In this document: positions 60,768 through 64,000 of the stretch, one piece after another
Position numbering within the stretch: position 1 is the stretch's first letter
Layout: each line of letters begins with the position of its first letter
Source: Rhytidiadelphus loreus
Taxonomy: Eukaryota; Streptophyta; Bryopsida; Hypnales; Hylocomiaceae
Assembly: GCA_947034895.1 (NCBI GenBank)
Contig: OX344762.1
Location: 27,074,760 to 27,138,759 of the forward strand
Direction: 5' to 3'
Length of the DNA: 64,000 bases
Position numbers and translations under genes: made by a program
The notes under the pieces: generated by a model
The model's database searches: none
What the model saw: only the letters and a program-made list of their open reading frames with translations
What the model was told of the DNA's origin: nothing

Positions 60768-60926
60768 CTACAGAATCTTCTTTTTGGATTTTTGAACTCA
60801 TTTTTTTGAATTTCTGGGCGTATAATACATCATTGAAAAGGTATTTTCAAGATCTTTCCAACGGTGTATTATACGCCCAGAAATTCAAAATATTGAGTTC
60901 AAAAATTCAAAAAGAAGATTTTGTAG
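60768..60926. repeat. Long fold-back element with ~62-bp arms
   Basis: Arms 60768-60829 and 60864-60926 pair over ~62 bp with only a handful of mismatches (shared words: AATCTTCTTTTTG, ATTTTTGAACTCA, TTTGAATTTCTGGGCGTATA, ATACA); the loop is ~34 nt. There is no protein coding. It could be a MITE or the precursor of a small RNA. Confidence 0.8.
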
Positions 60927-60955
60927 TTGTTTAGGGCCTGCGCAGAATAGTGGTT

Positions 60956-60991
60956 AAAAGAACCGCACTCAATTTTGAGTGCGGTTCTTTT
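60956..60991. repeat. Perfect 17-bp hairpin followed by a T run
   Basis: AAAAGAACCGCACTCAA (60956-60972) and TTGAGTGCGGTTCTTTT (60975-60991) pair perfectly across a 2-nt loop, with further T after the stem. It starts 30 bp beyond the long fold-back and may be part of the same insertion. Confidence 0.85.
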
Positions 60992-62126
60992 TTATCAACT
61001 TTTGTTATAGTGTTTCTTTGCATATTTAATCATAAGATCTTGCACTAAACTAGTACAAGAATGTGCAAGAGTTTGAACTTTCACCATGTAATTAAATTGC
61101 AAGATAATTATTTGTGTTTAGAGTGAAGGAAATGGGTTAACTTTTTGTGTATGTTTCGTGACTACATTATTTGCCTTAAAATTATTCTACTACAATTCTT
61201 GATTTAAAAAAAATTATGTTGAAGATTTGAGTTGAAATTATTGAAAAAAATTCCCCCCAAAAAGTGATTTTTATTATTGAAAAAATTATTATATAGAAAT
61301 GTAGAAGTTGACTATATGAGATTGAAGGATTAACTAAATCGTTAATAGCTCTAAAATGAAATTGAAATACAATCATTCCAACAATGAGATTGTTCTAGCA
61401 TGCATACTTAACCTTATGGAACTTTTCTTTTGCAAGATTGTAAAAATTGAATTAAAAAAAGAATTTAGTATGTTATTTTTTCCAAAAGTTTCTATAATTG
61501 TCCACAAAATAAGCTCCATAACTTTCACATCACTAATCCAAATGGAATGAATCAAAGTTTTTCATTTAAACAAAAATTCAATCTATGAAAAAATAAAATT
61601 AAAGTTTTCATTTCAATGTTTTGTGGATTTTTTTCTATCCAATTTGACTCCCCTAATTTGAGGTTATTGTGGCATACCTTTTTGCCCCCAAATACCAATT
61701 GAAATAAAAAAAATTATTTTACCTATTGTAAGAGTTAATGTGTTTTTCAATATTACAAAAAAGTTTCAAAAAATCACATCACAAATTGAGGTTACACAAT
61801 CAATTTTATCCCCCATAGGTACAATGGGATTGTAGGGATTAAATTGCATCCAAATGAATAATACTAATAATATTCTGTTCTTCTAAACCTTACATGTATA
61901 TAATATGTAAAATTATATCTCTAGAATTTCAAGATACACAAATCATTATCTTTCTGTTGATTTGGCTGCATTGATGTGGTTCACTTTTTTGTTGATTTTT
62001 GTCCAAAATTAAATTTAAATAGAATGAAAGTATAATAAAATTTAATCTACCAACATCAAATTTAATTTAACAATCTGAATTAAATTAAATTTAAATCTAA
62101 TCTACCAATATTGAATTAAATTTGAC

Positions 62127-62422
62127 CATTAGAAGATTTTCAGGCCAAAATAAGACTGTAAGTTCCCAAGTGTTCCCGAACAGTGGGGAACGCTGGGAAC
62201 TATGCAACAGTAGCGATCCGACGTGGCCACGACTATACCATGTGAGCTGCTATTAATTTATTAATAATTAAAAAATAAAATTTTAATTTTTTTAATCAAT
62301 TTTTCAATTTTTCAATTTTTTCAATTTTTTAATAATTTTTTAATATTTAAAAATTCTGACTACTCCCAAGGCACGGAACAGGCCCGAAACAGCCCTCCCT
62401 AGCCCTGGAATCTCTTGTAATG
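62127..62422. mobile_element. CATTA-ended TIR element, tandem copy 1
   Basis: It starts CATTAGAAGATTTTCAGGCC and ends GGAATCTCTTGTAATG; the ends are imperfect inverted copies. Inside is a GC-rich hairpin (GTTCCCAAGTGTTCCC with GGGGAACGCTGGGAAC, 62163-62201), then AACAGTAGCGATCCGACGTG and AT-rich sequence. There is no coding capacity. Confidence 0.6.
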
Positions 62423-62477
62423 AATTTGAATTAAATTTTATTTAAATCTAATCTACTAATATTGAATTAAATTTAAC

Positions 62478-62765
62478 CATTAGAAGATTTTTCAGGCCAA
62501 AATAAGACTATAAGTTCCCAAGCGTTCTTGAACAACGGAGAACGCTAGGAACTATGCTACAGTAGCGATCCGACGTGGCCACGACTGTACCACGTGAGTT
62601 GCTATTAATTTATTAATAATTAAAAAATAATTTTTTAATCTTTTAATAATTTTTTAATATTTTATTTTATTTTAATATTTAAAAATTCTGTCTATTCTCA
62701 AAGCACGGAACAGACCCAAAACAACCCTGAAACAGCCCTCCCTAGCCCTGGAATCTCTTGTAATG
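62478..62765. mobile_element. CATTA-ended TIR element, tandem copy 2
   Basis: A close copy of 62127-62422, offset by 351 bp: same ends, same internal GATCCGACGTGGCCACGACT block and same GGAATCTCTTGTAATG terminus, but the internal GC hairpin has accumulated changes. The two copies are separated by a shared ~55-bp AT-rich linker (AATTTGAATTAAATTTTATT). Confidence 0.65.
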
Positions 62766-62796
62766 AATTTGAATTAAATTTTATTTAAATTTTATT

Positions 62797-62853
62797 TACC
62801 AATATTGAATTAAATTTAAATAGAATTGAATTTTTTTTAATTCAATATTGGTA
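62797..62853. repeat. Inverted repeat in the linker after the tandem elements
   Basis: TACCAATATTGAATTAAA (from 62797) and TTTAATTCAATATTGGTA (to 62853) pair perfectly across an ~20-nt AT-rich loop. The left arm word also occurs beside the two CATTA elements, so this may be a third, collapsed unit. Confidence 0.6.
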
Positions 62854-64000
62854 GATAAAAAAATTTAAGCAAAAAAGGTTCAAAGCCTTAAAATCTTCTT
62901 TGGAAGAGTCCAAAAAAATGTTTTCTTCACTAACAACACAAATACCTTGCAATCCAGAAGATCAAAGTTTTTGAAGTTTCTTCTACACATTCATATAATT
63001 ATTAGTCTAGTACAATATCTTGTGATTAAATATGCAAAAGAAAAAAATTCTAAAGTTTTTTTGGACTTTACAATAGATATGGTAGTTTTGAGTGAACTTT
63101 CAAGGGATAAAACATTATTGATTAGTAACTTGAAATATATAAATTTAGACATTCAATTCATTGCAAACTAGTAAAAATTAAAGTTTCTAATTTAAATAAT
63201 TTTGAGTTCTTATCACAAGAGAGTGGAAAACTTTTAGTCTTTTACTAGCAAGATGATATTAAAAGTTTTAAATAGTTAGACTAATAATTTTAAATCTATG
63301 AATTTTTAACTTTAAACGTAAATTTAACAAACAACAATTTTCAAAATTTACAATTTACATGTTTATAGCTTTCAAGAATTTAAGATGTTGAAATTTCAAC
63401 TTTTGCAAATTCCATAGTCTTCAACTAGTCACTAGAGAAGTGGAGCCCTAATATAAATTGAATTTGATCTACATGTAAATTGAATTAAAATTGTTTATCA
63501 ATTCTTACACAACAAAATTCAAATTCCATTAGTTGACATCTTACTTTAATTTAATTATTGTTTAGTGAACCACAATGGCTAATAGATTTGATGATGGCAA
63601 TAAACTAATGATGTACTCTACAAGCAAAATGACCAAAATTACAGACTAAATTCTACATTTTGTGAAGTTCTTTTTAGTATTATCGTAGTTCTTTTGTAGC
63701 CCAATGCTTGGTTTCTTCACTTCTCAACATTTTAGAGTTAATAATGCCATTCAAACCAAGCATTATATTCTTATTTTTTCCTACTTATTTTCTTACTAGC
63801 ATATTAGAAAATTTGAAATAAATCTATGTACACATTTTATTGAAGCTTTGTTGCTACAAATTTTAAGAAAGAAAGAATGATGTTTAAAATTTATAAAAAC
63901 AATCAAATCAATATTCAAGCAATCAAGCAATTGGAATTTTTAATATTTAAGAGCAATATCATTTTTGAAATTTGAAGTTTTCTATGAGAAACTAAAGTTT

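Larger units (their letters stand above)
59976..64000. other. Right-hand spacer, strongly AT-rich
   Basis: The region 59976-60480 is GC-richer and is the probable promoter/leader of the alpha-kinase gene. Beyond that are the fold-back 60768-60926, the perfect hairpin 60956-60991, the duplicated TIR element 62127-62765 and the hairpin 62797-62853. No coding region is supportable from 61000 to the edge. Confidence 0.5.

Noticed and set aside
60956..60991. Rho-independent transcription terminator
   Set aside because: The form fits, but the DNA is plant nuclear; a transposon or Pol III relic is more likely than a bacterial signal.
1..64000. tRNA, rRNA, snRNA genes or CRISPR arrays
   Set aside because: No complete A-box/B-box pair with a cloverleaf, no rRNA-like block and no regularly spaced repeats with unique spacers were seen by eye; a covariance-model scan would be decisive.

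Overview
This is a nuclear chromosome segment of a land plant, most likely a bryophyte and probably a moss; the species is not identified. The evidence is eight intron-rich eukaryotic loci, plant-specific products (plastidial pyruvate kinase, a plant-type triose-phosphate-translocator-family transporter, a DUF3444 protein), short introns (about 60 bp to 1.2 kb), AT-rich gene-poor spacers, and many small transposon relics. A VWA plus alpha-kinase protein of the VwkA type fits a non-seed plant better than an angiosperm. I see no plastid, mitochondrial or bacterial segment, no CRISPR array and no convincing tRNA or rRNA gene.

Layout. 1-5082 (-): a large gene whose N-terminal exons resemble the XRCC4 head domain, whose middle is a long disordered exon with a SUMO-interaction-like motif, and whose C-terminal exons carry AT-hook motifs and a DUF3444 domain running off the left edge. 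Its leader region (5083-7800) holds three diverged ~160-bp repeats, each with a telo-box. 11448-15870 (-): plastidial pyruvate kinase, beta type. 17237-19691 (+): a ferredoxin-like/TPR plastid protein, head-to-head with pyruvate kinase. 22085-24110: a decayed PIF/Harbinger transposon with both of its genes. 27499-29176 (-): elongation factor eEF1B beta. 36049-38615 (+): a zeta-crystallin-type quinone oxidoreductase. 46000-48477 (+): an F-box/kelch protein. 50433-53711 (-): a sugar-phosphate/phosphate translocator-like protein. 56825-59975 (-): VWA plus alpha-kinase, with a duplicated fragment of its own 3' end downstream. The rest is AT-rich spacer with fold-back and terminal-inverted-repeat elements and short tandem duplications.

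The genes do not form one pathway. Two neighbours (pyruvate kinase and ferredoxin/TPR) look plastid-targeted and share an upstream region. The rest are ordinary housekeeping or regulatory genes. Exon boundaries were read by eye from GT/AG sites; for seven of the eight loci the reading frame closes exactly across all introns from ATG to stop, and for the first it stays open to the window edge. The most unusual items are the XRCC4-head/DUF3444 locus, the plant VWA-alpha-kinase, and a recurring pattern of diverged local tandem duplications of about 40-600 bp across the window.
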